A model generated the notes under the pieces. That model did no database searches. It was not told where the DNA came from and worked only from the letters and a program-made list of their open reading frames with translations. Of a stretch of 64,000 nt of DNA, positions 48,274-59,433 are shown one piece after another. The stretch's first letter is position 1, and every line of letters begins with the position of its first letter. Source of the DNA: Primula veris (lineage: Eukaryota; Streptophyta; Magnoliopsida; Ericales; Primulaceae). Both the position numbers and the translations under genes were made by a program. The DNA is taken from positions 5,954,501 to 6,018,500 of the forward strand of contig OY821750.1 in assembly GCA_963682055.1 (NCBI GenBank), in the 5' to 3' direction.

Positions 48274-48639
48274 TGAGATATAGAGAGAGAACATAGAAGG
48301 TAAATAGAGAGAACATAAATAGATATAGAGAGAACATAGAGAGAGAACAGTAAGTCTTTTATTATAAGAATGTATGAATATAAATAGATCATAACCTTCT
48401 TTATATACTAGAAAATAGAGTTATACAATGTAGAAAGCCTAAATAAGTCCCATCACGAGTAATAACCAATAGTACAGTAATATCTTACAAAAATACCCAA
48501 ATAGTAGTGGGGAAAAAGGTTAAGGAAAAGTTATAAGGGTTTTATTTGATAATTAAATAAAGTTAACTATTAAAGGAATACTTGTAATATCTAGATGGAG
48601 TATCTTGTTATTCATTTAGACAAGATATAATTTTAATAT

Positions 48640-48828
48640 TTGGTTCGGTTCGGTATTATACCAAATATACGAAATGAATATTTACCGAAACCGAACCAAT
48701 TTGTAAAGTTTGATTTGGTTGTACCGTACCGAAAAATCGGTATACCAAACTTTCGATACCAACTTATTTAGTTTGGTTCGAAAATCGATCGGTTGATATA
48801 AATCGGTACAAAAAGTCCACCACGCTAA
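48640..48828. repeat. hAT-like MITE copy related to the ends of 58241-59425
   Basis: Contains GGTTCGGTTCGGTATTATAC, TACCGAAACCGAACC, ATCGGTATACCAAA and AAAATCGATCGGTTG, and ends ATCGGTACAAAAAGTCCACC, near-identical to the right end of the 59.4-kb element. Its left end is decayed. Confidence 0.65.
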
Positions 48829-49049
48829 TAGATCATGTTTAATTCTTTTGAGAAAACACTTCATATTTTCTATATAGTTTGGTTAGGCTAGTACGTAGGT
48901 AGTATTACAAACATTTTGCAGCAATAGTTGATAGCAATGGCTGAACGTTTTAAGGTGTGTGGACCTGAATTGCATGTTTATATATATGGTTTATATATAT
49001 ATTTTTAGCAGTATTGTTGAACATTGCTGAGGATCTTTACCCGAGTTGG

Positions 49050-50440
49050 GAACCTAAAACTCTGTTTGTTTCGTAGTAAAATATTTACGGAGGGAAAATA
49101 TTTTTCGGGTAAAGTTTTACGATGCAAACTTTTGTTTGCATTTTATTTACGGGTGTTTGGTGCGTCAAAGGTTTCCCATGAGAATTCTATTGAAATTCAA
49201 AAATCTATTAGTTATTTAAATTAGACAAATTCGATGCATAAATAAATAAATATTGTTCATACTTTAAACAAAATATTTTAAGATGAAAAACATCAAAAAT
49301 TAACTAAAAGTCACAAAAATTAACTAAAAGTCACAAAAATGAATAAGTTCGTGAAAGTTTAAAAACATTAGTGATTAAAATCACAATTATTTTGACGGAA
49401 AAAAAGCTAAAAGTTCGTCTACTTTTCTGAAAGGAACTTCGTCAACATGTATAGGAAACTTAATCTAAACACGTATTTTATTTCATATACGTCACTTCTA
49501 ATAACTTATAATTTTTCAACATATAAACTCATAAAATTATAAGTATAGAAGATATTATTGACTTTTTTTAGATTTTTCAAATTTTCTTGGGTTTTTTAGA
49601 TTTTTTGGAATTTTTTGTTTTATTTTTTAGATTTTTTCCTATTTATTTATATTTTTATTGGTTAATTAGATTTTAGCTTTTTCAAATTTTCTTGGGTTTT
49701 TTAGATTTTTCGGAATTTTTTGTTTTATTTTTTCCATTTTTTTGTTATTTTTTAGATTTTTTTCTATTTATTTATATTTTTATTGGTTAATTAGATTTTA
49801 GCCTTTTCAAATTTTCTTGGGTTTTTTTTAGATATTTCAGAATTTTTTGTTTTATTTTTTCCATTTTTTTGTTATTTTTTAGATTTTTTCCTATTTATTT
49901 ATATTTTTATTGGTTAATTAGATTTTAGTTTTTTCAAATTTTCTTGGGTTTTTTTAGATTTTTTGGAATTTTTTGTTTTATTTTTTCCATTTTTTTGTTA
50001 TTTTTTAGATTTTTTCCTATTTATTTATATTTTTATTGGTTAATTAGATTTTAGCCTTTTCAAATTTTCTTGGATTTTTTAAATTTTTCGGATTTTTTTT
50101 TTCCATTTTTGTTATTTTTTAGAATTTTTCGTGTTTTTTCCTTTTTTTTATTGGTCAGTAGATAGAATTAGACTAATTATTAAATAATTTTGAAAGAATA
50201 GACCTATAATTAATAATAGTTATAATACTAGTATTATAAAGAATATAGAGAGAGACTCCGTAAACCGTTTACAACTTTATTTGCGGGGTAATCGTTTCCC
50301 CCAATTTTACTGGATATGTGGGAAAAGTTTTCTCAAAAAAAATATTTTACGTTAAACCAATCACCCGGAAAATCTATTTTACCCGTAAATGTTTGTTTAC
50401 CCCCATTTTACAACAAAACAAACAGAACGTTTTCTACGTT
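49050..50440. mobile_element. Terminal-inverted-repeat element carrying a 126-bp tandem array
   Basis: The left end ACTCTGTTTGTTTCGTAGTA with AAATATTTACGG and the right end, read inward as CGTTCTGTTTGTTTTGTTGT, AAACATTTACGGGTAAAA, CCGGGTGAT, are inverted relatives over about 100 bp. The interior is the array at 49565-50160 and AT-rich filler. No ORF. Boundaries are approximate and no target duplication was settled. It lies just upstream of the duplicated block that leads into F-box-like copy B. Confidence 0.6.
49565..50160. repeat. Tandem array, 125-127-bp unit, about 4.8 copies
   Basis: The anchor ATTGGTTAATTAGATTTTAG recurs with GGTTAA at 49660, 49785, 49912 and 50038. Units are T-rich (TTTTCAAATTTTCTTGGG, TTTTTTGTTATTTTTTAGA) and over 90% alike. 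Confidence 0.95.
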
Positions 50441-50499
50441 GAGATCTATGTACAAAAATTAGGTATGGACTTTAATTTATTTATTTTGGGTATGAACTA

Positions 50500-51575
50500 A
50501 TACTAGGTTCTTTGAGTGATCACTCAAATACTAGGTTCTTCTCTTTTAGACATGTTAAAGTAATACTGTATGATCAATAATATGTATCAATTCGAGTAAT
50601 TGGCGATCACATGTGACTGCACAAGTTAATGCATCAATTATTGGTTTGGAAATTTAATGCACATGTTTAGAAACTTATTTATTAAAAAAAACCTGATTGT
50701 GTGAACTTGTTTACAAATAGATACATATGTCATTAAAAAAACCAATTTTTTTTAAAAAAAATTTAAAAATTAAAACACCAAAATTTTAAAAAATACAATT
50801 TTTATACAAAAATATGTGTGATACTGTCTGACTATATGTCTAATCATGTTTAATTCTGTCTACTCCTATCAAATCTTGTATGTCTAATCCTATTTAATTC
50901 TATATTATCATGTCTAATCTTGTTTGATACTATGTACACATCTAGATTTGTTGATTTTTTAAATATTTTTTTCAATTTTTATTTAGTTTTTGATTTATTG
51001 ATTTATTTTTTGTATTTTTTGTTATTTTTTATGACATATATAACTAATTGTAAATAAGTATATGTATCTAATTATAAAGAATTACACATAAGTGGGTTTT
51101 TTATAATTAAATTGATTGATATTTATTTACAAATTGTGAGTCTCCCATAAACCTATATTCTTTAATCAAATATAAAGTTAAATAATCCTTAATACGCAAG
51201 ATCTTGTATATAGCAATCATCTTGATACATTATAAAATTCATTCCCCCAGTTATGAATTAGGCATTTCAAATTAATCGATCATCTCAAAATAACAAATTA
51301 TTAAATGATTCTGGAAAATGTTATCTAGTTAGTATAGGTACAAAATTAAAAGTCTTATTTATTACTTTTAATTGGTCATCCTCTGAATTACTATATTTCT
51401 CTTTATGGCTCTCCGTTTCACTATATATACAAGCGAGAGAGAGAGAAATAAACATAGCTCGAAAGAAAGGATTGCTTAGCTAGGTTTTATGAGAGTTTAT
51501 TAGTCTGCACCAACTTTTATCAAGTTCTATATAGCCTCAAAAAAAAAAAAAAAAACTTTTATCAAATTCTAATCA
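50500..51575 (+). promoter_or_regulatory. Duplicated upstream block and TATA box of F-box-like copy B
   Basis: 50510-50665 (ACTAGGTTCTTCTCTTTTAG, GACATGTTAAAGTAATACTG, GCACAAGTTAATGCAT) matches 54440-54560 and 63865-63985. 51140-51575 matches copies A and C, including a TATA box CTATATATAC at 51421-51430 and the leader GCTCGAAAGAAAGGATTGCT. Between them is AT-rich DNA with no supported gene. Confidence 0.6.
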
Positions 51576-52790
51576 ATGAGTGTATATACTTTATCTCTCA
51601 AAAGAGCAACATCCATCCTTGCTTGTGATATAATGTATGTATCTTCATTAAATATTTTCTAAGACTTGTAGTTTTATTTTTTGTTTATAACTTTTATATA
51701 TAATCTTTCTTCAGTGCCTATTTTGTTTACTTTGCAGCATATAGTAAATTAATTCAATTATCCTTATAACTTGTGATAGTGAGTTGTTTTAGACATGAAT
51801 CACGAACATGTCTCATTGTTAAAGTCTTTTGAAGCATTACTTTTGATTTTTGAATGAAGTTATTATGCACATAGATTGATGCTTTTGTTCCTTGTGCTAA
51901 AAAAATATGAAGTTTGTCGCAATTTTTTTTTAATCCAGTTTAAATTAATTATTTGTTCACTTTGTTGAATACTTTAATTTTTTCTGAACAAAAAATTAAT
52001 GATGATTCAAGATAATTAATAATTTTTTTTTTTTAAAAATGAAGATCGGATATTTGAGCCTTAATAATATCTTTATTGGGGTGAAATATGGAGAATTTAT
52101 GATGTTAGAAGAAAAGGTCAGTGTACCTTTTGAGACATTTATAGTATTTGTATCAATAGTGTAGTATTTGTTGTGGATAAATTACAAAAAAGTTTCCAAT
52201 TAGGAACGACCAAATCTGTCGCTAAAATACAATATTGTCAGTAAAATTGAAATCTGTAGCCATGCCGTCCCCGATTAGGGCGTTGAGAAGAAAAAATTGT
52301 CACTAATTCCGTCTGCAATCTAACCTTATTTTGTTTTGATATTTCTGTAAAGCAACTGTTATGCAAGTGGCGAGTCAAGTAAATAATTTTGATTTATGTT
52401 TCTCTGTTATAGGGCAAGAAGAACAACCTTTAGAAGGATCAAAGAGACTAGATCGTTGTTCATTTCATTTCAGTTTCCATTTGCAATTCAAACTCCAAGC
52501 TGCATTTTCTTTGTCCTTCGGCACCCCAGGCTTTTATAAATGGAACAGTGCACTGGATCGTGTCAAATGATCGAGCAACAAGGAACATCATTGTGACTTT
52601 TAAGTTAAGCAATGAATTTTCTTACGCTTATATTCTCTGTGTTGTTCCATTTATTTCATCCTTGCGTTTAAACTCAAAGTTTAAGCCTGCAGTCATTGAA
52701 GGGTCACTTGCATATGGTTGGCAGCAGCATCTGTTACCGATGTCTCTATTACTCCAAGAAAAAGACAAAAGCGAAGGCTAATGAAACAGA
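51576..52790 (+). pseudogene. F-box-like gene, copy B, broken
   Basis: Exon 1 (51576-51634) reads MSVYTLSLKRATSILACDI, a degenerate F-box start, with donor GTATGT. Exon 2 begins at 52412 after acceptor TATAG, and one frame gives TTFRRIKETRSLFISFQ. A second frame from 52518 carries the F-box-associated signature SAPQAFINGTVHWIVSNDRA, then TRNIIVTFKLSNE, so at least one frameshift separates them. The central F-box and most of the associated domain are missing. Such proteins recruit targets to SCF ubiquitin ligases; this copy cannot. Part of the intron (52190-52330) has GTCGCTAA/GTCACTAA motifs like a CACTA-type MITE. Confidence 0.6.
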
Positions 52791-52837
52791 AGATTTAGAG
52801 TCGAAAAGGAGGAAAGTTGTGGAGGGGTACATCGGCT

Positions 52838-52945
52838 ATTGCGGTTAAGACGTGTGAGATCTATAATGTCGTATGTAATAACGACCTCGGTTTCAAATAT
52901 CATCTTGTGGGCAAGAAGTATTTGTCCACCATGAGAACTGGTAGA
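52838..52945 (+). pseudogene. U1-type zinc-finger gene fragment
   Basis: One frame encodes AVKTCEIYNVVCNNDLGF then HLVGKKYLSTMRTGRG, resembling the matrin/U1-type C2H2 finger (CxxCxxxC...HxxGKKH). The second Cys and last His of the usual ligands are Tyr here, so it would not bind zinc normally. It lies 60 bases after the copy B remnant and has no start of its own; it looks like a captured or decayed exon. Confidence 0.4.
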
Positions 52946-53364
52946 GGGTAAGGCTCCAGTAGCTATAGCAACTTAAACTCCTTAATGGTGTGAGCATTCG
53001 AACAAAATTCGAGTGTGAGGGATCGAAAGTTAGTTTAGTCATGCTTGCAAGTGATCGTACTTTCTATAAAAAGAATTTCTGTAATTAATGACATTATAAT
53101 AGAACTGGCTTAGAGGGCCATTCCACGTATTTCAAAGTGTCTTCCTTTATTTATGTTTTGAAGTCGTTATCCTATAAATTGTTATAAATGTTTAATAAAG
53201 TAGTTGACAAGCCTTTCTACGGAGTATAATATAGTCCATGAAGAGATCTGTATGTGGCATGAAATTGTGATTCAAATCCGAAGTTGTACGTTGATAGATA
53301 TTTTCTAGTGTCAAGACCAGTTATACTCTTTACACTGATTTGGCTAGATTTTAAAATAAACAGA

Positions 53365-53590
53365 AAGTTAAAACCATTTATAGGTAAAAATTAGCACAAA
53401 TTATAAAATTCTCCAGACAGAGAATACATTGTGCTTAAGAGATAAGCTAAAATATACTAAATTTCGAAATGAGATGGTTTTTGTATGCTAAATATGGGTG
53501 GTGAAGCCCAGCTAGTTCAACTGTTTTAGGTTGTAAATTGTTTTGAGCCTAATTTCCAGAACTTGAACAAATTATCTTGTTCATATCTTT
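53365..53590 (-). repeat. Relic of the GDSL gene promoter, gene absent
   Basis: Matches 40790-41010 for over 200 bp: AAACCATTTATAGGTAAA, ATTGTGCTTAAGAGATAA, ATGCTAAATATGGGTGGTGA, CAACTGTTTTAGGTTGTAAA, AACTTGAACAAATTATCTTG. It includes the TATA box. Nothing to the left resembles the GDSL coding exons, so the gene was lost or never copied. Confidence 0.85.
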
Positions 53591-53949
53591 AGATAAGCTA
53601 GTATCGTGGATGATTTCCTCGATAATTATAAAATGAGGAATACAGCTCGCTTTTCTACCTCAATTGAGGATTTCGCACATCTATCAAAGATTAATCGCAT
53701 GCTCAAAAACACTCGTAATCAAAGATGTAACCGATGAAGTGCCAGTTTTTTGTGCTGGTCCAATTTAGTTTGGCTATATCATATTCTGCTTGCCGATTTT
53801 TTGTCGTTGAAAAAGTTGGACAGAGATATAATTTTTTGGTTAGACAGTATAGAATTGTAGTTAACTGGTAGACTAGATTAAAATGCCAGAATTTCTTGCC
53901 TGATGGCGAAAATAGAATGCTTTTGTGTGAGAGACTAGATTTTTTACGT

Positions 53950-54557
53950 TTTTTTTTATTGTATACGTGGTGAAAGTCACTGAAATAGTGAAAGGTGAGA
54001 CCGATATGTTTTATATAAAAAAAATACGTGTTATAAAAGATCAACTTTTTCTCAATATACTTTGTTGCAATTCCTTTCAATATACTCCTACTTCCTACCT
54101 TGTTCTTCTCAACATGACTTCTAACCCTAATTCTCATTTGCAAGCAAAAGTTTGTATCGACCCTTACTTCAAAAATAATATTTTATTAGAAGACCGTCGT
54201 GCGGATTTAAAACCTCACTGAATAATTTTGACCTCAGAGATTCTAAGGGAATTAATCGAGGTAGCAATTAACTTAGAAGCCATTAATGGATAACGGCGAT
54301 GAAGTTAATTAAACTGCAAGTTTAGCCCTATCGACGTTTTAGATTTGAGTTAATACCTTGATCAAATACCACAACCTTAGTTGAACAATGAACATGATAT
54401 TTCTACAGTAACCGTACCAAAAAGATTTTTTTTTATCAAGTACAAGGTTCTTCTCTTTTAGACATAATAAAGTAATACTGCATAATCAAATTGATCAATA
54501 ATCTATCAATTCGAGTAATTGGCAATCACGGGAGATTGCACAAGTTAATGCATATGA
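53950..54557 (+). repeat. Duplicated block, copy C (partner at 63415-63985)
   Basis: Shared in order with 63415-63985: GTGAAAGTCACTGAAA, TTCTTCTCAACATGACTTCT, TTTTATTAGAAGACCG, TTAGAAGCCATTAATG, CTTTTAGACAT, AGTAATACT, TGCACAAGTTAATG. About 85% alike with small indels. Short ORFs here differ between copies and are not supported as genes. Confidence 0.85.
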
Positions 54558-54562
54558 ATTAT

Positions 54563-55620
54563 TGTTAGGACCATATTTCCGGCCTAGTGAACTCTTTGTT
54601 ATCAATTGGTTTGATCAAATTAATCTAAGTTAAATGATTATTGATAAGACAGTTTTATGTTTACAGGTGAATTTACAACCTCAGTTGCAACCATAATTAT
54701 AACCTGCTGATACGCAATATTATTGTCTAACTGCATATTATTCTTTTAATGATTATTATGTGATAATTATGTTTTACATATGCAGGATATATTTTTATAT
54801 AAACACGAAATCAGTTTTATATATTGGAGAATATTTATGTGATAAAGAATGAAATGTTCTATGGAGAATTATATGAAGATTAGTTTAAAAGATATTATCT
54901 TGTTACTTTTATTTTGCGTATGATTCAAATAGATTGTATTTATATATGGAGTTATTTGATTGTATATGAAAAAGATTTTATCTTGAAAAGATATTGTTTT
55001 ATATGTTTCTTTAAATGAAATAATAACTTCTATATTCAAGCAAAATTATCTAGAATTGACCTATAAAGATTGTGATCAAATCTGAAGCGATAAAGATTTC
55101 GTATGACAAAGAGATTTAGATCAATATGGAGTTACAACAATAAATCAAGAAGATTATGAAGATAAAGATTATATGAATAAAATATTTGAAAATTTATTTT
55201 TCTTGTATAAATAGATGATAGATTTGATTGTAAAACTTGTGTGTTCTAAATTATAAATAACTCAACTTTGAGAAAATATACAGGAGCTTTTAAAACGAAA
55301 AACAATGGTGGTATGTCATTGATATTTTGAGTGACCGTTATAAGATATGAGCAATATAAAAATAGGCAGAAAAACCTACAGAAAATCTAAGAGTTTTCAT
55401 TAAAACTTAAATCTTTTATTGTAAACTTTTATAATATCATTAATCTGGGTGAGTGTCCCAGAGACGTAGCCTATTTGGGTGAACTCCGTTGTTAAATGTG
55501 CGTATAAATTAATTCAACTACATTTAACTTTAGAAGTTATGTCCATTATTATATTTAGATTCCAATTTTACTTGAAATCTAACTGCATAACAACAACTAT
55601 AATAGCGGATATAAATTTCA
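54563..55620 (+). mobile_element. Solo LTR, 1,058 bp, target duplication ATTAT
   Basis: Starts TGTTAGGACCATATTTCCGG and ends TAAATTTCA. ATTAT stands at 54558-54562 and 55621-55625. In copies B and D the flanks are joined directly (AATTATTGGTTTGGAAATTT and GATTCTTGGTTTGGAAATTT), giving an empty site that proves the insertion. No internal region, primer site or second LTR, so it arose by LTR-LTR recombination. The same family is at 41168-43440 on the other strand. Confidence 0.92.
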
Positions 55621-55669
55621 ATTATTGATTTCGAAATTTAATCAAGAGCCCTTCTTTTTCTTTCATGAT

Positions 55670-56052
55670 AAACCTATTCTTTAATCAAATCTTAAAATTA
55701 AATAATCATTAATACACAAGATTTCGTAGCATTTATGTGGATGCATTACAAAATTCATTCCCCTATTTTTTAATTAAGCGTTTCAAATAAATCGATCATC
55801 TAAAAAATACAAATTATGAAATGATTCTGGAAAATGTTACCTAGCTAGTATAGGTACAAAATTAAAAGTCATATTTATTACTTTTAATGGTCATCCTCTT
55901 ACTATATTTCCCTTTACAGCTCTCCATTTCACTATATATATATGCGGGAGAGAGAGAGAGAGATAAATAAACACATAGCTCGAAAGAAAGGATTGCTTTT
56001 AGGTTTTATGAGAGTTTATTAGTCTGCACCAACTTTTATCAAATTATAATCA
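55670..56052 (+). promoter_or_regulatory. Upstream region and TATA box of F-box-like copy C
   Basis: Collinear with copies A and B. TATA box near 55933 (CTATATATATA) followed by the GCTCGAAAGAAAGGATTGCT leader, then the ATG at 56053. Confidence 0.55.
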
Positions 56053-56907
56053 ATGAGTGTATATATATTGTCGCTCAAAAGAGCAACATTCATCCTTGCT
56101 TGTGACATAAGAGTACGTATCTTAAATATTTTCTATAGATTCATGTCCATGATCATGTTCTTCGAAATATGTGTCATTTAGTTTTTTCTTTTGTTCAAAA
56201 CCTTAAACTTTTATATAATATTTCTCTATTCCTTGTTTATTTTGTTTACTTTGTAGCATGTTGTAAGTTCATTCAATTATTCTTTTAATTAACTTCTGAA
56301 ACGAGTTGTTCTAGTCATGGATCACGAACATGTCTCCCAATTCAAGTCTTGAATTTACTCAGTAAATTACTTAAGTTATTAAAAAGCGCATAGAATGACG
56401 TTTTTATTCCTTGTGCTAAAAAAAGATGAAAATAAATTATAATCCAGTTTAAATTACTTATATGTTCACTTTAGAAAGACTTTTAAGTTTTTTTAAAACA
56501 AAAAGTTTATTGATGTTTCAATTTTATTTTATTTTAGTGAGAAGTGAAGATCGGATATATGAGCCTTTAATTATAACATCTTTAAAGGGATGAAATAGGG
56601 ATCATCACGATGTTAGATCAGTGTCAATTTTTTAAGGCATAATATTATATCAAAATTAAGTGTAGTATTAATAAACCTTACGTTGATATTGTTGTAAAGC
56701 AAATGTTATGCAAGTGGCGAGTCAAGTAAATAATTTTGATTTATGTTTCTCCTTTATAGGGCAAGAAGATCACAACCTTTTCAAGATCGTTGTTCATTTC
56801 ATTTCAGTTTGCAAGCTACATTTTCTTTGTCCTTCCGCACACCAGACTTTTTATAAATGGAATAGTGCACTGGATCGTGAAATACGGTACACAGAAAATT
56901 TCGCCTG
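56053..56907 (+). pseudogene. F-box-like gene, copy C, broken
   Basis: Exon 1 (56053-56112) reads MSVYILSLKRATFILACDIR with donor GTACGT. Exon 2 starts at 56760 after TATAG and stays open in one frame through TTFSRSLFISFQFASYIFF and LFINGIVHWIVKYG, part of an F-box-associated domain. It is the least damaged of the three copies at this junction but still lacks the F-box core. The next spliceable segment downstream encodes an Argonaute fragment, not F-box sequence. Confidence 0.6.
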
Positions 56908-57029
56908 AGGCAGCGAAATATGCATGGTACTCTTTTCTTCCCCCTAATTTATATTAATTTCTTATATAAAGTTAAATAATATTGTCTGTGATGAAATTAA
57001 TTAATTTTATTCTTTTGTTATAATTTCAG

Positions 57030-57361
57030 GGATTTGTAAGATTGTGTTTCCGCTAAGTCCTTCCGTTCCGACTTCATTGGTGCTGAAGAAGGAGAATAAA
57101 TCCGAAAAGTTTCTAGCCGAATATCTACCTTTGCATGATAGGTATAGAGAAACTGTATTGAAGATAAATGCAAAGATGGGTGGCTTAAATTCAATGCTTG
57201 CTATCGAACATTCTCCTGCTATTCCCATGGTCTCAAAGGTTCCGACCATAATTATCGGTATGGATGTCTCACATGGTTCTCCTGGCCAATCAGATGTACC
57301 ACCTATTGCAGCTGTTGTGAGCTCTAGGAATTTCATAATTTATTGGCAACATATTGATTAA
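57030..57361 (+). pseudogene. Argonaute (AGO4-clade-like) PIWI-domain fragment
   Basis: Begins after acceptor TTTCAG at 57029 and is open to a stop at 57361. Residues LKINAKMGGLNSMLAIEH and VPTIIIGMDVSHGSPG are the start of the PIWI domain, with the first catalytic Asp in GMDVSHG; the wording is of the AGO4/6/9 type that loads 24-nt small RNAs for RNA-directed DNA methylation. Similarity ends at AAVVSSR (57328), and the remaining PIWI with the other catalytic residues is absent. The segment before LKINAK is poorly matched. A captured exon or truncated pseudogene. Confidence 0.85.
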
Positions 57362-58240
57362 AATATAGAATTTTTAGATTTGTAACTTTGTTTTTTTCCA
57401 AGCAATTTAAATTTGCATGATTTCTTTACATATAGTAAATGTTCTGTAATAAATAGAAAATTATTTAATCTTAATTTTGAGAGTTTTTGTTTGTTAATTT
57501 TTCTAATAATAATTTGATTAATTAGATATAAGAGCTTAAAACATTCTACAATGAAAATGACATAATCAAACAGAATCGAGTTAAATTAGTATACGTGAAA
57601 ATAGTAGTCAATAATACATTCATAGTAAGTTGTTATTTTAATTAAAGTCACTACAATCACTTTTCAATTTTATTTTCTCCTACTTTTTAAAAATTTTGGT
57701 AAATAATTTATAATTTTGAAAGGGTTGCCGAAAATAAAATTTAAGTGGTTGCTGAAATGTTTTATTTACAAATTAATTTGAAAAGCACTAAAGAAAAAAA
57801 ATAAAATTACTGAAAATTATGGGGTTGCCGTGACAACCCCTGATCACGTATAAGGTCCGCCACTGTGAGGGAGCTCCTACTGGATTTCTACACTAGCTCG
57901 GAAAAAAGGAAGCCTGACCACATATTATTATTTTCCGGGATGGAGTTGGTGAATCTCAGTTCAATCAAGTTCTGAATATAGAACTCGGCCAAATGATGAG
58001 GCATGCAAATTCCATGATGAAAAATGGGTCGGGGTTGCTAGTATTATAATAAGTGAAAGCAGAAAATGACAGTTATTTTTTTGGCTGCCGAACTCTGTCC
58101 CAATTTTTTTCTTTTTAAATCTCAAACTTTTTATTAAATACCCGTATGGTTTGTGAAATTTTAAAAATACTTCTATATTTCAAAAATTACTGCTAATTAA
58201 TTTTGAAGTAAAAACAAATCACCCCATCCACACACGTAGT
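57362..58240. other. Gene-free DNA
   Basis: AT-rich with no supported gene; no continuation of Argonaute was found. Confidence 0.5.
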
Positions 58241-59425
58241 TAAGGGTGGCATCGGTACGGTACCGATCTTTTTGAACTCATACCAATACCGTACCGAACT
58301 AGTTTGGTTTTCAAAAATTAGTACCATTACCGAACCAAACAAATCGGTATACCGACTTTCGGTATACCGACAATGTCGGTCGGTATCGGTTCGGTATCGG
58401 TTTTATACCAAACATGTAATAACTAAAAAAAAATAGAAAGTCAACTACTCATTGACTCATGAAGAAAAAGAACATTAACTTTCAAAATCAAAATCAATAT
58501 CTTATAAAACCAATCTTTAACGAAACAAGTAGTAACAAAACAATCTTTAACTAACAACTACTTGTAGCGAAAACTTGAACCGTAATCCTTGCGACAAGTA
58601 TAAATACTACAAATAAAATGATATGGATTTCCCTGTGTCAAATTTATGTGGATATGTGCAAAGTTTTGACAACAAATTTCAACTAGTTGCAGAACATGTT
58701 TATCTAATAAAAACATATTAGTATTGAGGATAAAACAACTCACACAACTCAACTCAAATCAAATTTCGAACTAAATTTCAGTTTTTAATCTTAAAACGGG
58801 TCCTAAGCATGCTCTTCCAATATACAATAGAATAAATCAATAAATAAAACAATTTAAATAAAAAATTAAATGAAATAAAAAGAAAAGAAAAGTAATGAAA
58901 TGAAATTGAAATCTCACCTTTGTCTAGCAGTAAAACTGTAACAGCTCGTAATTTGAGCAAACAAGTGGTAAATATTAGATAAGAAAACCCGGAAGTATAT
59001 ATGAGTATATAGGAAAAATTTGACCAAATAAAATAAATTTGGTAAAAGATCACATCTTTTTTTTAAAATAGAGAGATTGTCGGAATAATTTGTAAAATAC
59101 ATGACAATGTTTTTATTTTGTGAAATATATGCTTCCTAATTTACTAAACTTGAAATATATGTGATTGACTGATTGTAAGGTAATTGAGAGAATTGTGGAA
59201 GATAGTATTACTCATTTATATTTTATCCGCAAGTTTATCTGGCATCGGTACGGTATCGAACTTTTTGAACTCATACCAATACCGTACCGAACTAGTTTGG
59301 TTTTCAAAAATTAGTACCATTACCGAACCAAACAAATCGATATACCGAAAATTCGATACCGACTGATTCGGTTCGGTTAGAAAATCGATCGGTTGGTATG
59401 GATCGGTACAAAATGACCACCCCTA
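58241..59425. mobile_element. Composite hAT-like non-autonomous element, 1,185 bp, 8-bp target duplication
   Basis: Left end TAAGGGTGGCATCGGTACGG, right end read inward TAGGGGTGGTCATTTTGTAC: imperfect inverted termini of hAT form. CACGTAGT stands at 58233-58240 and 59426-59433, the 8-bp duplication of hAT elements. Each end carries a copy of one 160-190-bp unit in the same orientation (58249-58412 and 59239-59425), nearly identical over the first about 110 bp (CTTTTTGAACTCATACCAAT, GAACTAGTTTGGTTTTCAAA). The 820 bp between them is AT-rich filler without a transposase. Confidence 0.8.
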
Positions 59426-59433
59426 CACGTAGT

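Larger units (their letters stand above)
44707..48496 (-). mobile_element. LTR element without recognisable coding capacity (LARD-like) or two solo LTRs
   Basis: Two direct LTR-like ends: 44707-44920 and 48187-48496, both TGTTGTGAG on the plus strand. They share a (TA)n tract, a purine-rich AGATATAGAGAGAGA leader, a TATA box (AGTATATAAA on the minus strand), an AATAAAA signal and ACATTGTATAAC. Next to the right LTR the minus strand reads CGTTATCGGTAATTTGCTCG, close to the CGTTATCAGCACGA motif that follows the 5' LTR of many plant copia elements. So the right copy looks like the 5' LTR of a minus-strand element. The 3.3 kb between them has no retroviral domain that I can find. No matching target duplication was found. 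Confidence 0.5.

Noticed and set aside
53703..54221. 146- and 84-codon ORFs in the duplicated block
   Set aside because: The frames are not conserved in the partner copy at 63.4-63.9 kb and have no recognised domain.
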